Source of the DNA: Streptococcus merionis DSM 19192
GTDB lineage: Bacteria > Bacillota > Bacilli > Lactobacillales > Streptococcaceae
Length of the DNA: 64,000 nucleotides
Direction of reading: 5' to 3'
NCBI RefSeq assembly: GCF_000380085.1
Contig: NZ_KB904561.1
Location: 26,138-90,137 of the forward strand
Of this stretch, positions 27,120 through 34,645 are shown piece by piece (the first letter of the stretch is position 1; every line of letters begins with the position of its first letter). The translations under genes were made by a program, and so were the position numbers. The notes under the pieces are model-generated. The model saw only the letters and a program-made list of their open reading frames with translations, had not been told where the DNA came from and made no database searches.

Positions 27120-27249
27120 CTAGGAGATGTATGATACGCCTCTGTTCGTCACAAAGTGAGCTACAGAGGTGGTTTCCTTTAGGGAAAAAGGGATGAGGTG
27201 GGCCTTTTTGCCCAACCCCATCTCTCATCGTTTGCGTAAGCATCTCAGT

Positions 27250-27397
27250 GCAGTGGTTGGGAGTAAGACTTGTTGGCCATGCCAACTTAGTCTTACCCCT
27301 GCAAAGATCATTAGGTGCCTTAGCACCAATGAACCACTGCTGATTGGCGGATTTGTTCGTGTTTTACACTCCAAATCTGGCCTAATCAACTGTGCGG
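27250..27397. repeat. Family 2 intergenic repeat, copy G2
   Basis: GCAGTGGTT (27250-27258) and AACCACTGC (27332-27340) close a three-stem fold. The inner hairpins are GTAAGACT-TTGGC/GCCAA-AGTCTTAC (27263-27296) and GGTGC-CTTA-GCACC. CCTAATCAACTGTGCGG follows at 27381-27397. The block ACCCCTGCAAAGATCATTAG (27295-27314) and its continuation recur at 58323 with 4 differences in 53 nt. A further hairpin (about 27396-27450) and a 20-bp perfect palindrome (27556-27575, over the HXXEE stop) complete this 27.1-27.6 kb gap. The plus-strand open frame across it is not a gene in my view. Confidence 0.65.
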
Positions 27398-27567
27398 GGG
27401 TGAGAAAACGAACTCTTTTTGGGTTGTTCGAGTTCTTTCCCACTCCCAAGGATTTAGGAGGTCCTGCTATCTCTAGCGGGATTATTTACAACAATAAAGT
27501 GGCAACCTTAAACTCTCCTAAAATTAAATTCCTAGATGCCCACTGGAGGTTACTTTGAAATAGCATG

Positions 27568-28089
27568 CTATTTCACAACCCTTTGAATCCAATGGTCTAT
27601 TTTTTCTGACTGACGGTGGAGCCAGCGAAGATTGGCTAGAATAAGAACAAGAACAAGTGGCGTTAAGACCAGTAAAAGCCAGCCATTCACAGGCCTGACG
27701 AGAAAAAAATAGAGCAGATCACCAACCAAGATGGGAAAAGTCAATAAAGCGGTGCAACTCCCCGGTACAAAACGGCGGTAGCGAAGCCACTCTCCTATAT
27801 GGGCCAATAAATGGAAAAGATGTCCTATAAGCAGAGCCAGAGCCAATTCCGGCAAATCACAAATAGAGGCTATGATGGAAATCAAACTGACAAGCAGGAA
27901 CTCTTCTCCTATCATCAGAGCTATACTCTCGGTGGATGGGTAATGCTTGCGCCCTTGAATAAAGATCTCTTTTTGATAAGCAGGATTGTCCTTCTGCGCC
28001 TCAATCCAAGGCTTTACCATAATCATCTCCTCAAATTCATGTAGCATGAACAAGGAGATATTAATCAAGGAAAATAGGGCGATCAACAT
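27568..28089 (-). CDS. HXXEE-domain membrane protein
   Basis: A 173-aa membrane protein with about four to five hydrophobic segments. The HEFEE motif near residue 17 and a later HLFHLLAHIGEW match the HXXEE family, whose role is unknown; paired His/Glu residues within membrane helices suggest metal binding or catalysis, but that is speculation. AAAGGAG precedes the start. It follows purB by 64 bp but is probably unrelated to purines. Confidence 0.75.
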   Translation of the reverse strand: MLIALFSLINISLFMLHEFEEMIMVKPWIEAQKDNPAYQKEIFIQGRKHYPSTESIALMIGEEFLLVSLISIIASICDLPELALALLIGHLFHLLAHIGEWLRYRRFVPGSCTALLTFPILVGDLLYFFLVRPVNGWLLLVLTPLVLVLILANLRWLHRQSEKIDHWIQRVVK

Positions 28090-28153
28090 CGTTTTTTCTC
28101 CTTTTAAAGTGGTGGTTAAGCAAAAATAGCCACCTAATGCCTTTTTCTATCTT

Positions 28154-29446
28154 CTATAATCCCAAACGCTCAAAAATGTCATCCACCCGTTTCGCATAGT
28201 AGCTCGGATCGAAGAGTTCATCGATTTCTTCTTGGGTCAGTTTGGCAGTGACCTTCTCGTCAGCTTCCAAAAGCGGTTTGAAGTCTACTTGATTGTCCCA
28301 TGAGTAGGCTGTCTTTGGTTGTACCAAGTCGTAAGCTTCTTCACGGGTCATGCCTTTTTCGATCAGCTTGAGCATGACGCGTTGGCTGTAAATGAGTCCA
28401 AAGGTCGAATTCATGTTGCGAATCATGTTTTCAGGAAAGACCGTCAGGTTCTTGACAATATTGCCAAAACGGTTGAGCATGTAGTTGATAAGAATAGTCG
28501 TGTCAGGTGTGATGATGCGCTCAGCCGATGAGTGGGAAATGTCCCGCTCATGCCAGAGGGCAACATTCTCATAGGCCGTCACCATATGACCACGAATAAC
28601 ACGGGCGAGCCCTGTCATATTTTCAGAGCCGATCGGGTTGCGCTTGTGAGGCATAGCAGAGCTGCCTTTTTGACCTTTGGCAAAAAACTCTTCCACTTCA
28701 CGTTGTTCCGATTTTTGCAGACCGCGGATTTCCGTTGCCATGCGCTCGATCGAAGTTGCGATGCTTGCTAATACGGCAAAGTATTCGGCATGCAAGTCAC
28801 GTGGCAAGACCTGAGTGGAAATTTCCTGTGGACGAATGCCTAATTTTTCACAGACGTATTTTTCTACGAATGGCGGAATGTTGGCAAAGTTTCCAACGGC
28901 ACCAGAAATTTTTCCAGCCTCGACACCAGCCGCTGCGCGCTCGAAACGCTCTTGGTTACGCTTCATTTCGCTGTACCAAGTCGCCAATTTGAGACCGAAG
29001 GTCGTTGGCTCCGCATGAACCCCGTGGGTGCGCCCCATCATGATGGTGTACTTATGCTCACGCGCCCTGTCCGCCACAATCTGCGTAAAATTAGCCAAAT
29101 CCTTGCGGATAACGTCGTTAGCCTGCTTGTAGAGGTAACCGTAGGCCGTGTCCACCACATCGGTAGAGGTCAAGCCATAGTGCACCCACTTGCGCTCCTC
29201 GCCGAGGGTTTCAGACACCGCACGGGTGAATGCCACCACATCATGGCGCGTCTCCTCTTCAATTTCAAGGATGCGGTCAATGCCAAAATCCGCATTGGCA
29301 CGAATCTTGGCCACATCTTCCTTGGGAATCTCACCCAACTCAGCCCATGCCTCATCAGCGAGGATTTCCACCTCCAACCAAGCACGGTACTTGTTCTCTT
29401 CACTCCAAATGTTCGCCATCTCAGGGCGGGAATAACGGTTTAGCAT
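28154..29446 (-). CDS. purB: Adenylosuccinate lyase
   Basis: Catalyses two fumarate-releasing steps: SAICAR to AICAR, and adenylosuccinate to AMP. 430 aa from ATG 29446, giving the canonical [19 protein letters not shown] start. [11 protein letters not shown] and the signature [11 protein letters not shown] are intact. The frame stays open 58 codons further upstream, but that part is repeat sequence. The ATG lies 4 nt from a family 1 repeat and has no Shine-Dalgarno sequence; AGAAAGGAA lies on the far side of the repeat. Last pur gene of the cluster. Confidence 0.95.
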   Translation of the reverse strand: MLNRYSRPEMANIWSEENKYRAWLEVEILADEAWAELGEIPKEDVAKIRANADFGIDRILEIEEETRHDVVAFTRAVSETLGEERKWVHYGLTSTDVVDTAYGYLYKQANDVIRKDLANFTQIVADRAREHKYTIMMGRTHGVHAEPTTFGLKLATWYSEMKRNQERFERAAAGVEAGKISGAVGNFANIPPFVEKYVCEKLGIRPQEISTQVLPRDLHAEYFAVLASIATSIERMATEIRGLQKSEQREVEEFFAKGQKGSSAMPHKRNPIGSENMTGLARVIRGHMVTAYENVALWHERDISHSSAERIITPDTTILINYMLNRFGNIVKNLTVFPENMIRNMNSTFGLIYSQRVMLKLIEKGMTREEAYDLVQPKTAYSWDNQVDFKPLLEADEKVTAKLTQEEIDELFDPSYYAKRVDDIFERLGL

Positions 29447-29450
29447 AATT

Positions 29451-29563
29451 AAGATATTAAGGGCGTTAAGCGGACACCGTGAAAATAGGAAATTTTGAGC
29501 AGAGCGACTTGCGCTCAAACAAAATTTATCTTTTTCACACAGTCCGCGGCCCGTATTCAGTTT
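29451..29563 (-). repeat. Family 1 palindromic repeat, copy A, at the purB start
   Basis: The cleanest copy. On the minus strand: GGGC, GCGGAC, TGTGAAAA, AGATA, AATTTTG, GAGCGCAAGTCGCTC tip, CAAAATT, CCTAT, TTTCAC, GTCCGC, GCCC, then TTAATATCTTAATT and the purB ATG. A small GTATTC/GAATAC hairpin follows on the far side, then AGAAAGGAA. Confidence 0.85.
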
Positions 29564-29639
29564 AGAGAATACGATGCCCTTGTTCCTTTCTATTTTTTGT
29601 TTTTCTTCACCTTTATGCAACAGTCCTTATCTTTTGTTA

Positions 29640-30296
29640 TTAACTAGCCGCTTTAAAGATGTCTTCTTGAATTGTTAAATACTTAGTTAAATTAATGATG
29701 TTATCATCTGTCATTTTGCTTTTCTGTTCCTCAAAAATTTCGTAATCATTAACCACAGCTAAATCTTCTGTATATTTTTTAATATATCTAATTAAAGCTT
29801 GTAATTGATTCATATTAATCACTACTACGTCACTTTCATCAGATTCTAAAATCTTTATCAACTGATTCTTTAATTCAACAATTACAGGGACGGAAAGTGT
29901 TCCCGTTTTTGTAGCAGTTATGTATTTAGTCAAAGAATCATTAAACTTAGTATCAGGTGCTACTTCAATTGTAGCTGTCTTATCTCTATTCTTGATTAAC
30001 TTTCTAATTCCATAGAATGCTACACCGCTAATTACTATCGCACTTCCAACTATTAAACTTGTTTTTCCTTTATTCTTAGATACGTAATTAATTAAATCAT
30101 CAACGCTAAAAGAAGATTTTGTTGCTATATTAGAAACTACTTTTTCAGCCTGAGAAATTTTATTCGCATCTTTCAAGTGCTCAAAAACTCCTCCTGTGGC
30201 TTTATAAATTACACCTCCATGTCTGACTAAATCTCCTGAACACAAACCTGCAAACGCAGCCTCTGTAATATCCATTGGTACTTGTATAATTGGCAT
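29640..30296 (-). CDS. Unknown single-pass membrane protein, partner of NYN gene
   Basis: A 218-aa protein I do not recognise with confidence. The N-terminus (about 1-45) is a compact module with GDLVRHGGVIYKATGGVFEHLKD. A single transmembrane helix lies at about 79-97 (SLIVGSAIVISGVAFYGI). The C-terminal 110 residues look helical and cytosolic, with no catalytic signature visible. The helix and its flank resemble the C-terminal anchor of the upstream NYN protein: both fit K-S-x-I-x-G...S-G...Y-x-I-[KR]-K-x-I-K. GAGGGAATGTT precedes the ATG, 73 bp after the NYN gene. Low-GC composition suggests acquisition together with the NYN gene. Confidence 0.7.
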   Translation of the reverse strand: MPIIQVPMDITEAAFAGLCSGDLVRHGGVIYKATGGVFEHLKDANKISQAEKVVSNIATKSSFSVDDLINYVSKNKGKTSLIVGSAIVISGVAFYGIRKLIKNRDKTATIEVAPDTKFNDSLTKYITATKTGTLSVPVIVELKNQLIKILESDESDVVVINMNQLQALIRYIKKYTEDLAVVNDYEIFEEQKSKMTDDNIINLTKYLTIQEDIFKAAS

Positions 30297-30369
30297 AACA
30301 TTCCCTCTTTTTTGCTTTATTTTTTACGATATTTATTTCAATAGAATGGTGGTGACAGAACCATCAATA

Positions 30370-31269
30370 TTATTTTATTGATTTTTTTATAGCATATACA
30401 ATTCCACTAGCTGCAGCAATTCCACCTGCAATCCAGCTCTTGTTCCGTTTCCAAAACCCTTTCTCTTTTTTTGCTTGTTTTTTAACTTCTTGGTCTTGTT
30501 TTCTTTGTTGCTCTCGCCTCTGTTCAGCAGCTTTTTCATTCGCTACCTTTTTCAGTTTATCATCTTCCATTTTGGCAGAGGATAAAATATTATCAACTTC
30601 TGAAATCTGTTTAAAATCTGTTAATTCATCAATCTTAGCCAAATAAATATCTCTATCGGTTATGTACTGCAAGCCAGATATTTTGTCTTTTGCATTCTTC
30701 TTAGCTTGATCAAATTCCTGCTCTTGCTTTTCTCTTGCAAGACGCAGCTTTCTGTTTCCCAAATATTCTTTTGAGTAGCTATCATTGTTAAAATATACAA
30801 CTTCATCAGCAATATCATCAAGATATTTTGTTTCTTTAAAGCAATACCTCAAATCACCTTTCTCATACTCTGAACTAATGCTATCTTTCCAAGACCATAG
30901 AATTATTTCCCATTTTTGGGAAAATGCTTCTTCAATTAGCGGACGCATATCCAAGTCTCCACTCATTAAAATTAACTTGCCTGGGGATTTTATCCTTTCG
31001 ATATGCTTCATGCCTTCAATCAATATTTTCCCATCCACACCTTTTTCACCAGATTTAGTTCTTTCATAAGTGTGAACTTCAAAATTATTATTTTCCATTG
31101 TTCTCCAAAAACTATCATTTGGAGGAGGAGTTGAGCCAGCTAAGACTTTCTTCTGATTATTGTTATTAGTATATTTTTTTACAAATTTTATGTAATCAAT
31201 TCTTGCTCCGTACTCAAATTGATTTAATCCTATAAAAATATTTGAATTGTCAATTAATAAAAGATCCAT
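30370..31269 (-). CDS. NYN-domain (PIN-like) nuclease with C-terminal membrane anchor
   Basis: A 299-aa protein. Residues 1-150 form a NYN/LabA-type PIN-like fold with acidic positions D7 (LLIDNSN), D79 (GVDGKILIEG) and D105/D107 (LMSGDLDMRP), as expected for metal-dependent RNases. Residues about 189-235 (AKDKISGLQYITDRDIYLAK, then IDELTDFKQISEVDNIL) resemble a three-helix GA-like module. A Lys/Glu/Gln-rich coiled coil follows (about 236-272), and the chain ends in a membrane helix (279-293) and a basic tail. An RNase held at the inner membrane face by a C-terminal anchor is unusual. GAAGGGATATAA precedes the start. Nuclease activity is inferred from motifs. Confidence 0.8.
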   Translation of the reverse strand: MDLLLIDNSNIFIGLNQFEYGARIDYIKFVKKYTNNNNQKKVLAGSTPPPNDSFWRTMENNNFEVHTYERTKSGEKGVDGKILIEGMKHIERIKSPGKLILMSGDLDMRPLIEEAFSQKWEIILWSWKDSISSEYEKGDLRYCFKETKYLDDIADEVVYFNNDSYSKEYLGNRKLRLAREKQEQEFDQAKKNAKDKISGLQYITDRDIYLAKIDELTDFKQISEVDNILSSAKMEDDKLKKVANEKAAEQRREQQRKQDQEVKKQAKKEKGFWKRNKSWIAGGIAAASGIVYAIKKSIK

Positions 31270-31332
31270 TTATATCCCTTCAAGTAGAAAGTAAAATTGT
31301 AGGAATTTCCTAGTCCTAGTTTACCACAACAC

Positions 31333-32025
31333 TCACTCATCCATAGCTAACTCCGCTGCTTTCTCTGCGTGGATTAGTGTTGTGTCAAACAAGGGAATGT
31401 CAGTATCGGTTTGTTTTACTAAGAGGCCGATTTCGGTGCAACCTAGAATAACAGCTTGGGCACCTGCACTTCTGAGCTGCTCAATGATGTTAAGGTAGGC
31501 TTGTTTGGATTCTTCGCGGATGGTTCCAAGGCAAAGCTCATCATAGATGATGTGATTAACTGTTTCAATGCCCGAATCGTCAGGAATGAGAACTTCCAAG
31601 CCTGATTCAAGGAGTTTTTCTTTATAAAAATCCTGCGTCATCGTATACTTGGTTCCCAAAAGTCCGACTTTGCGGATTCCTTGCTCCAGCAAAACATCAG
31701 CCGTTGCTTGGGCAATATGCAAGATGGGAATGCTGAGGCGTTCCTGAATCTGCGGCGCCACTTTGTGCATAGTGTTGGTGCAAATCACGATAAAATCTGC
31801 TCCAGCCTTCTCTAAATTAGCAGCTACTTCCCCCAACACTTGGGCACTCTTTTCCCATTCTCCTGTTGCTTGGTAATGCTCAATTTCCGCAAAATCTACA
31901 CTATAGAGTAAGATTTTTGCAGAATGCAAGCCACCCAATTCTTTTTTGATAACCTCATTAATGATTTGATAATAAGAGGCTGTACTTTCCCAGCTCATTC
32001 CTCCAATTAAACCAATCGTTTTCAT
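31333..32025 (-). CDS. racD: Aspartate/glutamate racemase family protein
   Basis: Cofactor-independent racemase, 230 aa. The start MKTIGLIGGMSWESTASYY and the two catalytic cysteines in VICTNTMH (about 81-88) and ILGCTEIGLL (about 190-199) are present. Its usual product would be D-aspartate or D-glutamate; which one is not clear. It lies between the purK remnant and the NYN module. Confidence 0.85.
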   Translation of the reverse strand: MKTIGLIGGMSWESTASYYQIINEVIKKELGGLHSAKILLYSVDFAEIEHYQATGEWEKSAQVLGEVAANLEKAGADFIVICTNTMHKVAPQIQERLSIPILHIAQATADVLLEQGIRKVGLLGTKYTMTQDFYKEKLLESGLEVLIPDDSGIETVNHIIYDELCLGTIREESKQAYLNIIEQLRSAGAQAVILGCTEIGLLVKQTDTDIPLFDTTLIHAEKAAELAMDE

Positions 32026-32040
32026 TTTAACACCAGCTCT

Positions 32041-32142
32041 CTAAAATTCCTCAACCTCATCTGGTTTATCACTGAAAACAGTCACATGGCCCATTTTACG
32101 GTTGTGCTTTGCTTCTAGTTTACCATAAAGGCGGAAATGGGA
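32041..32142 (-). pseudogene. purK: Remnant of a second purK 3' end
   Basis: The minus strand encodes [19 protein letters not shown], then MGHVTVFSDKPDEVEEF and a stop, matching the C-terminus of PurK. Bases 32081-32141 match 32805-32865 inside intact purK with 6 differences in 61. There is no start or catalytic part. It flanks the acetyltransferase gene together with the intact purK 3' end. Confidence 0.85.
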
Positions 32143-32237
32143 CGGGATTTTGGGACACGATCTTTGCGCGTATAGTATGGTGCCCAAATCTACAGCCCCC
32201 TATTCAACAGTGGATACTAAATCCTTATTTTTTCTAG

Positions 32238-32717
32238 TTAATTTAAACACCTCTTCCCCATCACCAGCAGGGTTCCCCTACTTTCTGAAACGCCTCTTTT
32301 CAATACATCAAAACCTGCTTTGATATAAGTTTTCTGGGCTGGAATGTTTTTCTCGTTAACTGCTAAAATTAGATGAGTAATCCGTCCATCAATCTGCGAT
32401 TGGATAAAAAGAAATGGGTCGCTAAATACTTTTGAAGCGTAGCCTTTTCTACGATAGCGGTCATCGATAGAAAGACCACGAATGAGAGCATAATGTTCTC
32501 CCTTGAAGCCATATGTTTCTGGACCCTCTGCCAAATGAAGACAGAAAAAACCAACCAGTTTGTCCTCGTCATTAAGAATGGCAATGGCATGACGATTTGG
32601 ATCTGCCTTCGCACTTTGAGCCACATTTTCAGGGGTATCGGTATAAGTCGTATCTGACAATTGGAAGTCAGCCATATCCTTGTGGTGTTTTTCAATATCG
32701 TAGCGTTCTAACTTCAT
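32238..32717 (-). CDS. GNAT-family N-acetyltransferase
   Basis: A 159-aa acetyltransferase. The acetyl-CoA pyrophosphate loop is IDDRYRRKGYASKVF near 83-97, followed by NEKNIPAQKTYIKAGF near 120-135. The chosen ATG at 32717 has GTGAGGAACTG upstream. The acceptor substrate is unknown. It sits between two versions of the purK 3' end and was probably inserted there. Confidence 0.85.
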   Translation of the reverse strand: MKLERYDIEKHHKDMADFQLSDTTYTDTPENVAQSAKADPNRHAIAILNDEDKLVGFFCLHLAEGPETYGFKGEHYALIRGLSIDDRYRRKGYASKVFSDPFLFIQSQIDGRITHLILAVNEKNIPAQKTYIKAGFDVLKRGVSESRGTLLVMGKRCLN

Positions 32718-32746
32718 CAGTTCCTCACTTGTTGCATTTCTTCCAA

Positions 32747-33838
32747 TCAACTAGATGCATCCCCTGCAATTAACTCACAGGAATCTACATCTGCTGTCAG
32801 AATAGTCACATGGCCCATTTTGCGGTTGGGCTTGGCTTCTAGTTTACCATAAAGGTGGAGGTGGGCGCTAGGGTTGGCGCGGACATAGGCTTGGGCTTTT
32901 TCCATGTGTTGGCCGAGGACATTAAGCATAACAGCCGGCGCATGAAGGTGGATGGCGGGCAGGGGTGCCCCCAGTACGCCTAGGATATGGGTGTCAAACT
33001 GGGAAAAATCGCAGGCTTCGATGGAGTAGTGCCCTGAGTTGTGGGGTCGCGGTGCGATTTCATTGACGATGATAGCATCATCTGTCGCGAACATTTCCAC
33101 GCAGAGGGTTCCGGACAGCTTCAGCTGCTTGGCAATGTGCACCGCCATAGCCTGCGCTTGGGCGCTCAATTCGTCTGAAATGCGAGCCGGGACAATGGTT
33201 TTGGAGAGGATGTTGTTGCGGTGGATATTTTCCTGAACGGGAAAGACTGTCACGTCTGTTCCATTTCCTGATACGATGACGGAAATTTCCAGATTGAAAT
33301 CAACAAATTCTTCCAGAACACAGTCTGCTGTGTCCGCTAATTGACAGGCGTCAGCCAGATTTTCCTCAGACCGGATAACCACCTGCCCATGTCCATCATA
33401 GCCGCCTGTCGCGGTTTTGAGGACATAATTTTTAGACAGATCAAGACCGTCTAAGTCGCTGCTAGAGTGAACCACCTTGTAGGGTGCCACGGGGACATTT
33501 GCTTTGTTAGATAAGAAGTCTTTTTCAAAGATTCGGTTTTGGGAAATGCGGAGCAGATCTGTACCTTGAGGCAGCTGACCGTCCTTGACAACAGCGTCAA
33601 GACCGTCTGCATCAACATTTTCAAATTCATAGGTCAAGACATCGCAGCGCACTGCCAGCTGGCGCAGAGCATCCACGTCATCATAAGGTGCCGCGATAAC
33701 CTCTGCCACCCGAGAGGCCGGACAGTCCGCTGCAGGGTCCAAAGCAATGACCTTGTGTCCCATATAAATAGCAGAAATAGCCATCATCTGACCCAGCTGG
33801 CCGCCGCCGATAATTCCTATTGTCTTAGTTGAGCTCAT
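32747..33838 (-). CDS. purK: N5-carboxyaminoimidazole ribonucleotide synthase
   Basis: ATP-grasp enzyme that makes N5-CAIR from AIR and bicarbonate; 363 aa. [17 protein letters not shown] at the N-terminus and [17 protein letters not shown] near 270 are diagnostic. The start at 33838 overlaps the purE end by 14 bp, with CGAGGAG just upstream. The last few residues ([13 protein letters not shown]) differ from the remnant C-terminus at 32041, so the 3' end may have been replaced by recombination. Confidence 0.95.
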   Translation of the reverse strand: MSSTKTIGIIGGGQLGQMMAISAIYMGHKVIALDPAADCPASRVAEVIAAPYDDVDALRQLAVRCDVLTYEFENVDADGLDAVVKDGQLPQGTDLLRISQNRIFEKDFLSNKANVPVAPYKVVHSSSDLDGLDLSKNYVLKTATGGYDGHGQVVIRSEENLADACQLADTADCVLEEFVDFNLEISVIVSGNGTDVTVFPVQENIHRNNILSKTIVPARISDELSAQAQAMAVHIAKQLKLSGTLCVEMFATDDAIIVNEIAPRPHNSGHYSIEACDFSQFDTHILGVLGAPLPAIHLHAPAVMLNVLGQHMEKAQAYVRANPSAHLHLYGKLEAKPNRKMGHVTILTADVDSCELIAGDASS

Positions 33839-34313
33839 TGGTTGACTCCTCGGCGATTCTGCCTTGTTCTTCGTGGAAATGGCTGAGCTGCTGAGCAATT
33901 TTTTCGTCCTCAATGGAGAGAATGCGCAGAGCTGTCAGAGCAGCGTTGGTCGCTCCCGCTTCACCGATAGCCATGGTCGCCACAGGCACACCGCCCGGCA
34001 TCTGAACGATGGAGTAAAGGGAATCAAGGCCGCTGAGGGCGCGTGATTTGACCGGCACACCGATGACCGGCAGAGTGGTTTTAGCTGCTACCATACCAGG
34101 CAGATGGGCCGCCCCGCCGGCACCAGCAATAATAACCTTAATACCGCGGCCGCGGGCTTCTTCAGCGTGTTTGAACATGAGATCCGGTGTGCGGTGGGCT
34201 GAAACGACTTTCTTCTCATAAGAAAGGCCGAACTGATCAAGTATTTCTGCGGTTTTTTGCATGGTGATCCAGTCGGATTTGGAGCCCATGATAATAGAAA
34301 TGATTGGTTTCAT
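33825..34313 (-). CDS. purE: N5-carboxyaminoimidazole ribonucleotide mutase
   Basis: Converts N5-CAIR to CAIR; 162 aa. [17 protein letters not shown] and [12 protein letters not shown] are the substrate-binding segments. The ATG at 34313 gives the expected [15 protein letters not shown]. It lies 3 nt after a family 1 repeat (coding-strand sense) and has no Shine-Dalgarno sequence next to it; AGAAAGGAATTG lies beyond the repeat. Coupled to purK by overlap. Confidence 0.95.
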   Translation of the reverse strand: MKPIISIIMGSKSDWITMQKTAEILDQFGLSYEKKVVSAHRTPDLMFKHAEEARGRGIKVIIAGAGGAAHLPGMVAAKTTLPVIGVPVKSRALSGLDSLYSIVQMPGGVPVATMAIGEAGATNAALTALRILSIEDEKIAQQLSHFHEEQGRIAEESTNELN

Positions 34314-34316
34314 AAT

Positions 34317-34437
34317 AAGATACAAAGGGACCTTTCGCTTGCGAAAAATTCCGTAGAAAAATAGGAAAACTAACGACGACGCTTGCGTCTAGGTAGTTTT
34401 ATCTTTTTTCCTAGGAATTTAGTCCCGTGTTCAATTC
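34317..34437 (-). repeat. Family 1 palindromic repeat, copy B, at the purE start
   Basis: On the minus strand: GGGAC, TAAATTCC, TAGGAAAAA, AGATA, AAACTA, GACGCAAGCGTC tip, TAGTTTT, CCTAT, TTTTCTACGGAATTT, TCGCAAGCGA, GTCCC, then TTTGTATCTTATT and the purE ATG. It carries an extra TCGC-AA-GCGA hairpin in one arm. Confidence 0.8.
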
Positions 34438-34453
34438 CTTTCTTTTTTCTTTT

Positions 34454-34609
34454 GATAATCACCTTAAGTTGCGGGGACGGCAGCAGCCACCTTTGGTGTC
34501 TCATGCCTAAATCGGAAGCCTAAGGTCTTCCGATTTCCCTTGACTGATTAGCAAGGCTAAGCAGTCTCTCACAACGGCGGTGATTATCGGGTGGGCGACC
34601 TTCGGTCGC
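34454..34609. repeat. Hairpin cluster between purD and purE (family 2-like)
   Basis: GATAATCACC (34454-34463) and GGTGATTATC (34579-34588) are inverted repeats enclosing CACC-TTT-GGTG and the 10-bp stem AAATCGGAAG/CTTCCGATTT (34509-34536). GCGACC-TTC-GGTCGC (34595-34609) follows. The outer part CACCTTAAGTTGCGGGGACG resembles ATCCTTAAGTGGTTGGGACA at 11532. One of these may terminate purD transcripts. Confidence 0.6.
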
Positions 34610-34645
34610 TTGAGCGGTGCTTCTGTACTTGTCTGGTCTGCTAAT

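Noticed and set aside
27169..27558. Plus-strand 129-codon frame in the rsgA-HXXEE gap
   Set aside because: It runs straight through the family 2 hairpins, with strong self-complementarity and no ribosome binding site.
29447..29620. N-terminal extension of purB by 58 codons
   Set aside because: The extension is family 1 repeat sequence, and the canonical PurB start is at 29446.
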